A stretch of 64,000 nucleotides of DNA from the NCBI GenBank assembly GCA_964558395.1, contig CAZLDS010000003.1, forward strand, positions 23,810 through 87,809, given 5' to 3'. Below the pieces are notes generated by a model, which ran no database searches, had not been told where the DNA came from, and saw only the letters and a list, made by a program, of their open reading frames with translations. This stretch comes from CSP1-5 sp964558395 (lineage in GTDB: Bacteria > Methylomirabilota > Methylomirabilia > Methylomirabilales > CSP1-5). Positions 51,519 to 60,040 of the stretch are shown here, piece after piece; position 1 is the first letter of the stretch; each line of letters opens with the position of its first letter. The translations under genes were made by a program, and so were the position numbers.

Positions 51519-51920
51519 ATGAGAACGCCGCTGAGAAAGCCTGCAAAGACAGGGGCAAGGAGAATCCAGCAGTTTTTTCAGTCCCTCGGGGAGCGCCTAC
51601 AAAGTAGTGCCAGTGTGAAGAGGGTATATGGGGAGCCCATCGTCGTTAAGGAAAAGACGATCATTCCCGTCGCCCGCGTTGCGTATGGTTTTGGCGGGGG
51701 CTTGAGATCGCGCAAGGAGGGCGAGGGGGGAAAAGAACAGAAGGATGGGGAACAGGAGGGTGGAGGTGCGGGGTTGGCGGCCAGTCCCGTCGGCGTCGTG
51801 GAGATAACTCAGGAAGATACCCGATTCATTTCCATCGGTGAAGAAAGGAAATTAGCCGGGGCCCTGATCATTGGTCTTTTCCTCGGTGTTTTCATAGGGG
51901 GAAGGCGGTCAAGAACGTAA
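51519..51920 (+). CDS. GerW/YtfJ-family protein
   Basis: The family core reads VKRVYGEPIVVKEKTIIPVARVAYGFGGG and, after a Gly/Glu-rich loop, GGGAGLAASPVGVVEI. A hydrophobic C-terminal segment (residues ~112-127, LAGALIIGLFLGVFIGG) probably anchors it to a membrane. GerW family proteins are known from Bacillus spores but also occur in non-sporulating bacteria. AGGAG precedes ATG 51519; a TTG 12 bases upstream lies before that ribosome site. Confidence 0.8.
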   Translation: MRTPLRKPAKTGARRIQQFFQSLGERLQSSASVKRVYGEPIVVKEKTIIPVARVAYGFGGGLRSRKEGEGGKEQKDGEQEGGGAGLAASPVGVVEITQEDTRFISIGEERKLAGALIIGLFLGVFIGGRRSRT

Positions 51921-51978
51921 GCCACTCTCGGCTCTGACGTGAAAATCGTGCAGAAAGAGGCGAGCCATAGCACGTGAG

Positions 51979-54174
51979 ATGCAACCAAAGAATTGGGCGC
52001 CCAATGTGTTCTTAGGGCTCAGCTCTGGAGCCCTGACAGTTGTGCAGAGTATCACAATGGCCGCCCTTATCTTTTCCGGCGAGCAGTCAGCTCATCTCGC
52101 CGCCGGCATCGGCATGGCTCTCATTGGTGCGTGTCTCGTTGGCGGAATCGTCGCATTGAAAGCGTCCTCTCCTCTGACCATCGCCGGTCCCCAATCGGCA
52201 TCCTCGGTTATTATTGCCCTGAGCGTCTCGGTGATAGCCACGAGCCTTTCGTCCGTCGGCTCATCCGAGCAGATCTTTCCGACGGTCTTCGTGTTCATCG
52301 TTCTCACATCATTTCTTGTCGGACTATTTCTCTTTATCCTGGGGCGCTTTCGCCTGGGCAGCCTGATTCGCTTTGTCCCCTATCCGGTCGTAGGCGGCTT
52401 TCTGGCAGGTACCGGCTGGCTGCTGTGTGCTGGCTCGATAAGGGTTATGACCGGAGAAGCGTTACCTCTCGAAAAATTGCCGCGGCTTTTTCAATCTGAT
52501 TGGCTCGTGCTCTGGCTCCCGGGTCTGATCTTTGGCTTCGTGTTGTTAGTAACGTTGCGGCTCTCGGACAGAATATGGGTAATGCCGTCGCTTCTACTGG
52601 GAGCTATCGTTCTGTTCTATCTCACATTGTGGATAGGGAATATCTCCCTCGATCAAGCGAGCTCCCTGGGTATTGTCTTGGGCCCTTTTCCAGAAGGAGG
52701 ACTGTGGCAGCCACCCAGTCTTTCCGCCCTGACTCAGGCGAACTGGGCTCTCTTGCTCGGGCAAACGGTGAGTGTCATGACCATCATGTTCGTCGTCGCT
52801 ATTTCTCTGCTGCTTAATGCCACTGGGCTGGAGCTTGCCACCCAGAGTGATATCGATCTGGATCGGGAACTGCGTGCTGCGGGCATCGGAAATATCGCTG
52901 CAAGTCTCGGCGGTGGGCTGGTGGGTTTCCAATTCCTTGGGTTTTCGGTCTTGAACAGTAAGGCTGGCGCCAGCAGCCGACTTGTGGGCCTGTTGTCTGC
53001 CGCACTTTGCCCAGCGGCTCTCGTTTTAGGTGCTCCCCTCGTATCTTATTTCCCAAAGCCTGTTGTCGGAGGCATACTGTTATTTGTTGGTCTTTCCTTA
53101 CTCATGGAATGGCTCTATGACGGATGGGCGAAACTTCAACGTCCGGATTACTTCCTCGTCGTAACAATTCTTTTATTCATTGCGACTGTCGGATTTCTTG
53201 AAGGAGTGGGAATTGGTGTCCTGATCGCTACGGTTCTTTTTGCCGTGAATTACTCTCGTGTCGATGTGATGAAACACGTGCTTTCAGGTGAAACCCACCG
53301 CAGCAATGTGGAACGCCCCGAAAGTCAGCAAGAATTGCTCCAGAAAAAGGGAGGACAGATATTCATCCTCAGGCTGTACGGGTTCCTCTTCTTTGGAAGT
53401 GCCAACACGCTTTTCGAAAAAATACGCCAGCACATAGATGCGCGTAGGCGGGGGGAGGAACCGGTTCGATACATCGTGCTGGATTTTCAATTGGTCAAAG
53501 GCCTGGATTCTTCGGCTGTCCTCAGCTTTACGAAGCTGGAACAACTGGCGCAAGCCAAACATATGGCTTTAGTGTTTACGAATACGTCCGGGAATGTCCA
53601 TCGCCGACTGGTGCAGGCAGGGTTTTTTGAGGCCGTCGACGGCGTCTCATATTCCTTTCCGGATCTTGATCGAGGGGTGGAATGGTGTGAGGACAAAATT
53701 CTAGAATCTCAAGATGTGACGAAAGCGGGACCACCTTCCTTTTCAACGCTGCTCAGTGAGATCTTTCCGGGACGGGAAGATCGTGCCACGCACTTTGTCT
53801 CGTTCCTTGACAAAATGGAAGTACCATCCGGACATTTTGTTTTTCACCAGGGAGAGCCAGCGGGGGATCTCTACTTCATTGCGTCGGGGCAGCTGTCGGC
53901 TCTGCTAGAATCTGGAGGGGGAGAACCTATCCGATTGCGTACGATGGGGAGTGGCGTCCTGGTGGGCGAAATGGGCCTCTATACCGCTGCGGCCCGCTCC
54001 GCATCCGTCAGGGCCGAGGAGGCGAGCACACTCTATCGCTTGTCTTTTGAAAAGCTGAATGATATGCAGGAACACGCGCCTGAAGTGGCATCAGCATTCC
54101 ATCGTTTTGTGGCACGGCTGCTCGCGAGCCGTCTCGGTCAAAAGTCGAAGGAGGTTCAAGTACTGCTACAGTAA
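51979..54174 (+). CDS. SulP-family anion transporter fused to STAS and cyclic-nucleotide-binding domains
   Basis: Residues ~15-430 form a SulP/SLC26-like membrane domain with about 12-14 spans (PLTIAGPQSASSVIIALS, PYPVVGGFLAGTGWLL). A STAS domain follows (~450-555; VLDFQLVKGLDSSAVLSFTKLEQL). The last ~130 residues are a cNMP-binding fold (HFVFHQGEPAGDLYFIASGQLSAL and GSGVLVGEMGLYTAAARSASVRA, with the phosphate-cassette-like GEM..AARSASV). Anion transport would then be gated by cAMP/cGMP or by partner binding. 731 residues is the size expected for this fusion. It heads a run of ion-related genes. Confidence 0.9.
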   Translation: MQPKNWAPNVFLGLSSGALTVVQSITMAALIFSGEQSAHLAAGIGMALIGACLVGGIVALKASSPLTIAGPQSASSVIIALSVSVIATSLSSVGSSEQIFPTVFVFIVLTSFLVGLFLFILGRFRLGSLIRFVPYPVVGGFLAGTGWLLCAGSIRVMTGEALPLEKLPRLFQSDWLVLWLPGLIFGFVLLVTLRLSDRIWVMPSLLLGAIVLFYLTLWIGNISLDQASSLGIVLGPFPEGGLWQPPSLSALTQANWALLLGQTVSVMTIMFVVAISLLLNATGLELATQSDIDLDRELRAAGIGNIAASLGGGLVGFQFLGFSVLNSKAGASSRLVGLLSAALCPAALVLGAPLVSYFPKPVVGGILLFVGLSLLMEWLYDGWAKLQRPDYFLVVTILLFIATVGFLEGVGIGVLIATVLFAVNYSRVDVMKHVLSGETHRSNVERPESQQELLQKKGGQIFILRLYGFLFFGSANTLFEKIRQHIDARRRGEEPVRYIVLDFQLVKGLDSSAVLSFTKLEQLAQAKHMALVFTNTSGNVHRRLVQAGFFEAVDGVSYSFPDLDRGVEWCEDKILESQDVTKAGPPSFSTLLSEIFPGREDRATHFVSFLDKMEVPSGHFVFHQGEPAGDLYFIASGQLSALLESGGGEPIRLRTMGSGVLVGEMGLYTAAARSASVRAEEASTLYRLSFEKLNDMQEHAPEVASAFHRFVARLLASRLGQKSKEVQVLLQ

Positions 54175-54206
54175 CCGCGGCGAGCGCCGTTGAGGGACGT
54201 GTCGAT

Positions 54207-54890
54207 ATGGCCCAAGGGATCCTTCGCTCAATAACTCGAGGCAATTTCTTTTACCTCCTATGTTCCTTGTTACTCCTATTGGTACTCATTCCATTCTTCG
54301 AAGGGACGGTCGTTGGGGATACCGTCGTGGACATTGCCTTTTCCGCTGTTCTGCTTTCCGCAATATACGCCGTCAGTGAGAGGAAGCAACAGTTTATGAT
54401 TGCCATCGTTCTCGCTATTCCGATGCTCGTGACAAGATGGGCCAATCATTTTCTGAAAAAGGAGTCCTTATTCCTGACGGCCGAGGGTTTCACGATACTA
54501 TTCTTGGCCTTCACGGCGGTTTTGATAGTTTCTTATGTCGTGAGGGATGAGGAGGTGACGGCAGACAAGATATACGGTGCGCTCAGCGTCTACTTGCTGA
54601 TCGGGCTCACCTGGGCCTTGCTTTTTGTGATCATTGAGGAAATGTGGCCTGGGTCGTTCTTAATGGGTCAGGCCCCGGGCACCCCTCGCTTCGAACAACT
54701 TCGTCAGCTCACATATTACAGTTTCGTGACTCTAACGACCTTGGGCTATGGAGATGTCACTCCCCTCACTCCTCCCGTACGGACTTTGGCGTATTTAGAG
54801 GCGGTCATTGGCCAAATCTATTTGGCGGTCTTGATTGCGCGGCTCGTGGGCTTACACATTGCGTATTCGATGAAGAAGGATTCTCGATGA
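54207..54890 (+). CDS. Potassium-channel-like membrane protein (Ion_trans_2)
   Basis: The 227 residues have about six hydrophobic segments. The last pair surrounds a pore loop with the selectivity-filter signature TLTTLGYGDVTPLTPP (~174-190), a variant of TVGYGD. The N-terminal four segments are not charged like voltage sensors. The C-terminus is short, with no RCK/TrkA-N domain, so it is an unregulated or partner-regulated channel. It follows the SulP gene by 32 bases. Confidence 0.85.
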   Translation: MAQGILRSITRGNFFYLLCSLLLLLVLIPFFEGTVVGDTVVDIAFSAVLLSAIYAVSERKQQFMIAIVLAIPMLVTRWANHFLKKESLFLTAEGFTILFLAFTAVLIVSYVVRDEEVTADKIYGALSVYLLIGLTWALLFVIIEEMWPGSFLMGQAPGTPRFEQLRQLTYYSFVTLTTLGYGDVTPLTPPVRTLAYLEAVIGQIYLAVLIARLVGLHIAYSMKKDSR

Positions 54891-54949
54891 AGATGAAAAA
54901 GTCGCTTTTGGAGGGGAGGAGCGCGCGGTCTGTACGACTATGACCTTCC

Positions 54950-54979
54950 TTGCAGGTTTCGGCCGGCTTACGTTATAAT
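54950..54979 (+). promoter_or_regulatory. Candidate sigma70 promoter before the cNMP-binding gene
   Basis: TTGCAG (54950-54955) and a consensus TATAAT (54974-54979) are 18 bases apart. This fits initiation ~105 bases before the ATG at 55092. Confidence 0.5.
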
Positions 54980-55091
54980 CCCAGCCTATATCACTCCATG
55001 CGCGAGTCAAGGGGCAGGGCGCGATCCAAAATTTGCGTGCGTGATCGCACCCTGCCACGGCAGTGACCCACTTGGGGAAGGTGAGGACGTT

Positions 55092-55532
55092 ATGGTCCCA
55101 GTGAAGCTTCTAGAGAATATCTACTTGTTTCGGGGCGCAAACCGGGACGACCTCATTGCGCTTGCGGCGATCGCGGGATCCAAGGATTTCCTGCCCGGCG
55201 ATTTCGTATACGAGTCGGGGGACTCTGCGGAAGCGATGTACCAGATCGAGATCGGCACCGTGGAGATCGTCAAACCGGGGACTCAAAGCGTGTTCGCCAC
55301 CCTAGGGACCGGACAGACCGTGGACGAACTTGTCTTCTTCGACCGCGGGGACCGTGTCGCGGTCGCGCACACTCGTGAACGGACCTGAGTGCTGCGCATT
55401 CCCTTCGATCGACTCAGTACGTTGCTCACCGAACGTCCGGGGCTCGCGCTGGTGGTCTATCGGAACGCGTCCGCGTTCCTCGCCAGGCTTGTGCGCCGAC
55501 TAGCCCCCGAGATAAACCACCGCTACTTCTAA
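55092..55532 (+). pseudogene. Cyclic-nucleotide-binding (CAP_ED) protein interrupted by an in-frame TGA
   Basis: The first 98 codons (MVPVKLLENIYLFRGANRDDLIALAAIAG, FVYESGDSAEAMYQIEIGTVEIV) form a cNMP-binding barrel. TGA at 55386-55388 interrupts it just before the last strand and helix. Translation would resume in the same frame with VLRIPFDRLSTLLTERPGLALVVY and end at TAA 55530-55532, giving 146 residues in all, a normal length for this domain. No HTH is present even when reassembled. Decay, sequencing error or stop-codon recoding could each explain it; there is no sign of selenocysteine structure. Confidence 0.75.
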
Positions 55533-55631
55533 AGAGCCGTCGCAGGATAGGCGACTGGAGCGAGAGAAATACGAGCCTGTCCCCTTTTTTGGGGCAGAGG
55601 GTGGGGCGAGGTCATAGATAACGAATACCTC

Positions 55632-56306
55632 GTGATCGTGCTGAATCTGCTTCTCAGCGTCATTGCCGGGGGAGCGATTGGTCTTGAGCGTACCTACCAC
55701 GGGCGTCCGGCTGGTTTCCGTACCCATACACTCGTATGCGCTGCCTCGGCCCTGCTCATGCTGCTCGTGGTGTTCCAAGGAAAACTCATTCTGGTCACCG
55801 GCATGGTCAGGGTGCAGGTCGATCCTACCCGGATGGGGCAGGGGATTATGACCGGCATCGGGTTCCTGGGCGCCGGCGTGATCATGAAAGAGGGGTTGAC
55901 GATACGTGGGCTGACAACGGCCGCATCCATTTGGATGACCGCCGCCATCGGGATCGTGATCGGCTTGGGCTTTTACTTTGCAGCTGTGGCTGCCATTGTC
56001 GTTACTCTGGTCACCTTGTCTGTATTTCACTGGATCGAGCGGGTACTGCCCTCCTTCCAATATGCGGTCCTCTTCGTGAGCTATATGAGCGCAGATGCCA
56101 TGCCGGAGGAAAAACTCGGCCAACTCCTTGGGACGCACAAGATTCAAGAAGTGAATACCGGTTATCGACTCGAAGACGCGGGAAGAACGTTTCGTTATCA
56201 AATGACCATTCGTACGCGCACCGCGGATAGCTTTCAGCGCCTTGCGGACACCTTGCGCCAAGCGGAGGACGTCCGTGAATTCAGCATTACACCGACGGGC
56301 GACTGA
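55632..56306 (+). CDS. MgtC/SapB-family membrane protein
   Basis: Five hydrophobic segments in the N-terminal ~150 residues carry the MgtC signature: GGAIGLERTYHGRPAGFRTHTLVC, GIGFLGAGVIMKEGLTIRGLTTAASIWMTAAIG. A soluble ~75-residue C-terminal domain follows (ACT-like in MgtC). In pathogens MgtC inhibits F-type ATPase and supports growth at low Mg; here it may adjust membrane energetics. The start is GTG 55632; in-frame GTG 55638 is also possible. Confidence 0.9.
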   Translation: MIVLNLLLSVIAGGAIGLERTYHGRPAGFRTHTLVCAASALLMLLVVFQGKLILVTGMVRVQVDPTRMGQGIMTGIGFLGAGVIMKEGLTIRGLTTAASIWMTAAIGIVIGLGFYFAAVAAIVVTLVTLSVFHWIERVLPSFQYAVLFVSYMSADAMPEEKLGQLLGTHKIQEVNTGYRLEDAGRTFRYQMTIRTRTADSFQRLADTLRQAEDVREFSITPTGD

Positions 56307-56347
56307 GTGAGTCTGTGCATCGCACACGTTATAAGAAAGGGCTCTCG

Positions 56348-57387
56348 ATGAGCAAATCAATGTGGTTTCGTCGACTGCTCGGGTTGATTCCGGTATTCAT
56401 ATTGCTCGTTCCGATCACCGCTGAATCAGCGCGCTGTCCTGTTACGCCCAAGAGTAGTCCTTTGCGGCGGCCCGATCGCGAGGGGGAGCAAACCCGCGTG
56501 CCGGTCGGCATCTACGCGGTCGACATCTTCCAGATTGACGATGTCGATCAAGCCTTCAGAGTAGATTTTGTGCTGACCATGAGATGGAAGGACCCGCGAT
56601 TGGCCGGAGAAAAGCCCGGCAGGCCGACGTGCATCCTGCGCCTGGATAAGGTGTGGCATCCACGCGTGGTCATCCTGAACCGGCGTGGGCTTAAGAAGGA
56701 GTTTGATGATGTTGTGGAGATCGACCCGCAGGGAAACGTGTTCTATGTACGAAGATATCAGGGCGAACTCTCAGTGCCTCTCGACCTCAGAGATTTTCCT
56801 TTTGATCAGCAGGCATGCGGATCATAGCCCTGTCAACAGTGTATGGTCCCAACGAGGCGATCTTCGTCTTCGACGCGCATGCGTGAGGACGGAAGCAGGC
56901 GCTTTCTGTCGCTGGCTGGTCGATTGGTCGGTGGGCGGGCGAGACAAGCTTCTTTTACTATGAGCCTGCAGGTTTGGACCTTTCCGCGATTGAGTATGTA
57001 CTGCAAGCAACCCGTCACCCCGGCTACTACTTTTCGAGGGCAATCATTCCGCTAATGATCATCATCTTCGTGTCGTGGAGCGTTTTCTGGTTGGATCCGT
57101 CCCATCTGGGAACCCAAATAAGTCTCTCGGTGACGACGATCGTGATGCTCTTTATCTTCCAGCTCAAACTCGGGGATATCCTCCCTCGGATCTCGTACCT
57201 GACACGGACTGACCAGTTTGTTTTGGCTTCGCAAGTTCTCGTCTTCCTAGCTTTGATCGAGTCAATTGCGAGTGGTACCCTCGCTGCCGCCGGGAAGCAA
57301 GCACTCGCGAAGAAGCTCGACCGACTGTCTCGTTGGGCGTCCCCCGCCGCCTTCTTTGTTGTACTCCTCATCGCTTTCTGGGTGTAA
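56348..57387 (+). pseudogene. Pentameric ligand-gated ion channel (Cys-loop receptor homologue) broken by frameshifts
   Basis: A signal peptide (MSKSMWFRRLLGLIPVFILL) precedes the beta-sandwich ligand-binding domain (VPVGIYAVDIFQIDDVDQAFRVDFVLTMRWKDPRL, then VPLDLRDFPFDQQ, the Cys-loop equivalent). The frame then stops at 56825-56827. The next stretches continue the fold in other frames: MRIIALSTVYGPNEAIFVFD from 56815, FCRWLVDWSVGG around 56901-56936, and FYYEPAGLDLSAIEYVLQATRHPGYYFSRAIIPL from about 56952. The last leads into the four-helix pore: M1 MIIIFVSWSVFWL, M2 SLSVTTIVMLFIFQL, the M2-M3 loop LPRISYLTRTDQF, M3, and M4 FFVVLLIAFWV. Three frame changes would be needed. Prokaryotic relatives are GLIC and ELIC. 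Confidence 0.85.
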
Positions 57388-57403
57388 GGGGTTGCGCTTA
57401 ACA

Positions 57404-57463
57404 CTCCGCCTTTTGCGGAGGTACGCTGGGATGCGTTGGCCCCACCGAAACCCACCGGTGGGG
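57404..57463 (+). terminator. Pair of hairpins after the channel gene
   Basis: CTCCGC (57404-57409) pairs with GCGGAG (57415-57420). CCCCACCG (57440-57447) pairs with CGGTGGGG (57456-57463). Neither has a strong T-run, so termination is only suggested. The 205-base gap to the kinase gene shows nothing else. Confidence 0.4.
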
Positions 57464-57592
57464 TTCAAATATGGGGTCTCAGGTTTCTCGCCAGTCGTGA
57501 TCCGCTAACATCTTGACACAGTGCCCCCAGTGGGCCATAGTAAAGCCCCCCGCGACGGCGGGATAGGACAGGGGAAGGGAGACAGGACCGCG

Positions 57593-60040
57593 ATGAAAGA
57601 TGCTCAAGGGACGACGAAGCACCTTCTCGAGGAAATAGCGAGATTGCGCCGGCGCGTTGCTGAATTGGAGGCGTCAGAGCGCGAGCGTAAGCGAGCAGAG
57701 GCGGCCCACCGCGACAGCGAGGAACGATATCGGATCCTCTACGAAGACAACCCCTCGATGTACTTCACGCTGGATGTCGACGGAACCGTTCTTTCGGTCA
57801 ACCAGTTTGGGGCGGGGCAGCTTGGATACAGTGTGGATGGACTAGTTGGACAGTCGGTGCTTCACGTTTTTCACCAAGACGACAGGGAAGCCGTGCAACA
57901 GCAACTCGCGGAGTGTGTGCAAAAACCCGGAGTGGTTTTTCATTGGGAGTTTCGTAAGGTCCGGAAGAACGATACCCTTATGTGGGTGAGAGAGGCCGCT
58001 CGCGCCATCCAGTCCACCGAGGGCAGGCCGGTTATCCTTATTGTGTGCGAGGACATCACCGAGCGCAAGCAGGCCGAGAAGGCTCTGAAACGGGCCCACG
58101 ACGAACTGGAGTATCGGGTCGAGGAACGGACAGCCCAGCTTTCCGATGCCATCGAATACCTGCGGGACCAGGTTGCCCAACGCCGGCAAGCCGAAAGGGC
58201 ACTGCACGAGAGCCTGGAGCGCGTGCGGCTTCTGCTGGAAACGACGAACGCCGTCCCATGGGAGGCGGATGCACAGACCTGTTGCTTTACGTATGTCGGT
58301 CCGCAGGCTGCCACGCTGCTCGGCTATCCAATAGACCAATGGTATGAAAAAGATTTCTGGGTGACCCACATTCACCCGGAAGATAGGGATTATGCGGTCG
58401 ACTTCTGTCTCAAGTCCGCCGCCAATCGAGATAACTACGAGTTCGAATATCGCATGCTCTCATCCACGGGAGAAACCTTCTGGCTCCATGATATCGTCAA
58501 TGTGGTGAGGGAGGGCGGTGAGCCCAGAATTCTCCGGGGCTTTCTGGTCGACATCACCGAACCAAAGCGGGCGGCGGAAGCGCTCGAAAACCAGCGGGCG
58601 TTTCTGCGGCAGGTCATTGACATTAGTCCGAACTTTATCTTTGCGAAAGACCGGGAGGGACGGTTTGCGCTGGTGAATCAGGCCGTGGCAGCTGCGTATG
58701 GGGCGACGGTCGAGGACCTGATCGGCAAGACCGATGCGGATTTCAATCCCAACGTCGAAGAGGTCGAATTCTTCCGGCGCATGGACCTGGAAGTGATGGA
58801 CAGTGTGCAAGAAAAGTTCATCTCGGAAGAACCGTTCACCGATGCACAAGGGAAAGTGCGATGGCTGCAGACGGTGAAGCGCCCTATCATCGGCGAGGAT
58901 GGGACGGCGGACCAGGTTTTGGGCTGGGCCACCGACATCACCGAGCGCAAGCGGGCGGCGGAGGCGCTGCGGGAGAGCGAAGAACGTTTTCGTGTCATGG
59001 CGGATACAGCGCCAGTCATGATTTGGATGTCAGGAACGGATAAGCTTTGCACATACTTCAACAAGCCGTGGCTGGACTTCACGGGCCGGACCCTGGAACA
59101 GGAGATGGGCAATGGCTGGGCGGAGAGCGTTCATCGCGACGATCTGCAGCATTGTGTGGAGACGTACATGAACGCATCCGACATCCGACGCGCCTTCACC
59201 ATGGAGTACCGGCTCAGACGCCACGATGGAGAATATCGATGGATTATTGATACGGGTGTTCCGCGCTTCACGTCCGAAGGAACATTTGCCGGGTACATTG
59301 GATCGTGCATGGACATCACGGAACGCAAGAGAGCCGAACAGGCGTTGTTGAAGAGCGAGGCGACGGTTCGGGAGAGCCGCAGGGCGCTCCAGGATCTTGC
59401 GGGCAAGCTGCTGGCGACGCAAGAAGCCGAGCGCGGTCGGCTGGCCCGCGAGATGCACGATGATCTCACCCAACGGCTGGCGGTGTTGGCCATCGAGACC
59501 GGCAAACTGGAGCAAACGCTCGAAACCTCTGGTGGGGGAGTGCCCGAGAAGCTGCGCCACATGAAAGAACAGATAGTGACACTGGCTGCGGATGTCCACG
59601 CCATCTCGCGCCAACTTCACCCCTCCATTCTCGACGATCTGGGATTGGCTGATGCGATTGAATCAGAATGTGCCAGTTTTTCACAGCGGAAAGGGATCCT
59701 CGTTACCTATGAACCCCACAATGTTCCTGAAGTAGTGCCCAAGGAATTAGGGCTCTGTCTATACCGGATCACGCAAGAAGCGCTGCGAAACATCGCCAAA
59801 CACGCCGAGACGCAGGAGGCTCATGTGTCACTCGTGGGGAGGGATGGCGTCATTATTCTGACCATTGAGGATCCCGGTGTCGGCTTTACCCCCATCAAGG
59901 AGCGCGGCAAGAGGGGTTTGGGCCTCGCCAGCATGGAAGAGCGGGCGCGACTGATCCAGGCGGAACTTTCTGTGAGGTCCCACCCTGGCGAAGGGACGGT
60001 CATTGAGGTTCGGGCGCCCTTACGGGAGAGACAGGAATGA
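57593..60040 (+). CDS. Multi-PAS NarL-type sensor histidine kinase
   Basis: This is a soluble kinase of ~815 residues with an N-terminal coiled coil and four PAS/PAC modules (near residues 45-165, 215-335, 340-465, 470-590). Each ends in a DITERK-like linker. HisKA_3 carries the phospho-His H622 (REMHDDLTQRLAVLAIE). HATPase (LCLYRITQEALRNIAKHA, GVGFTP, GLGLASMEERA) completes it. No membrane segments were seen. ATG 57593 is preferred because GGGAAGGGAG is upstream. Its stop overlaps the response-regulator ATG, so the two form one system. The PAS modules may read oxygen, redox or small ligands; none has an obvious heme or flavin signature. Confidence 0.93.
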   Translation: MKDAQGTTKHLLEEIARLRRRVAELEASERERKRAEAAHRDSEERYRILYEDNPSMYFTLDVDGTVLSVNQFGAGQLGYSVDGLVGQSVLHVFHQDDREAVQQQLAECVQKPGVVFHWEFRKVRKNDTLMWVREAARAIQSTEGRPVILIVCEDITERKQAEKALKRAHDELEYRVEERTAQLSDAIEYLRDQVAQRRQAERALHESLERVRLLLETTNAVPWEADAQTCCFTYVGPQAATLLGYPIDQWYEKDFWVTHIHPEDRDYAVDFCLKSAANRDNYEFEYRMLSSTGETFWLHDIVNVVREGGEPRILRGFLVDITEPKRAAEALENQRAFLRQVIDISPNFIFAKDREGRFALVNQAVAAAYGATVEDLIGKTDADFNPNVEEVEFFRRMDLEVMDSVQEKFISEEPFTDAQGKVRWLQTVKRPIIGEDGTADQVLGWATDITERKRAAEALRESEERFRVMADTAPVMIWMSGTDKLCTYFNKPWLDFTGRTLEQEMGNGWAESVHRDDLQHCVETYMNASDIRRAFTMEYRLRRHDGEYRWIIDTGVPRFTSEGTFAGYIGSCMDITERKRAEQALLKSEATVRESRRALQDLAGKLLATQEAERGRLAREMHDDLTQRLAVLAIETGKLEQTLETSGGGVPEKLRHMKEQIVTLAADVHAISRQLHPSILDDLGLADAIESECASFSQRKGILVTYEPHNVPEVVPKELGLCLYRITQEALRNIAKHAETQEAHVSLVGRDGVIILTIEDPGVGFTPIKERGKRGLGLASMEERARLIQAELSVRSHPGEGTVIEVRAPLRERQE

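Noticed and set aside
54207..54890. A voltage-gated sodium or potassium channel
   Set aside because: The pore loop has the GYGD filter, but the earlier segments lack the spaced Arg residues of a voltage sensor.
55386..55388. Selenocysteine or pyrrolysine recoding at the internal TGA
   Set aside because: No conserved Cys position or downstream hairpin supports selenocysteine, and pyrrolysine uses TAG; a mutation or sequencing error is simpler.
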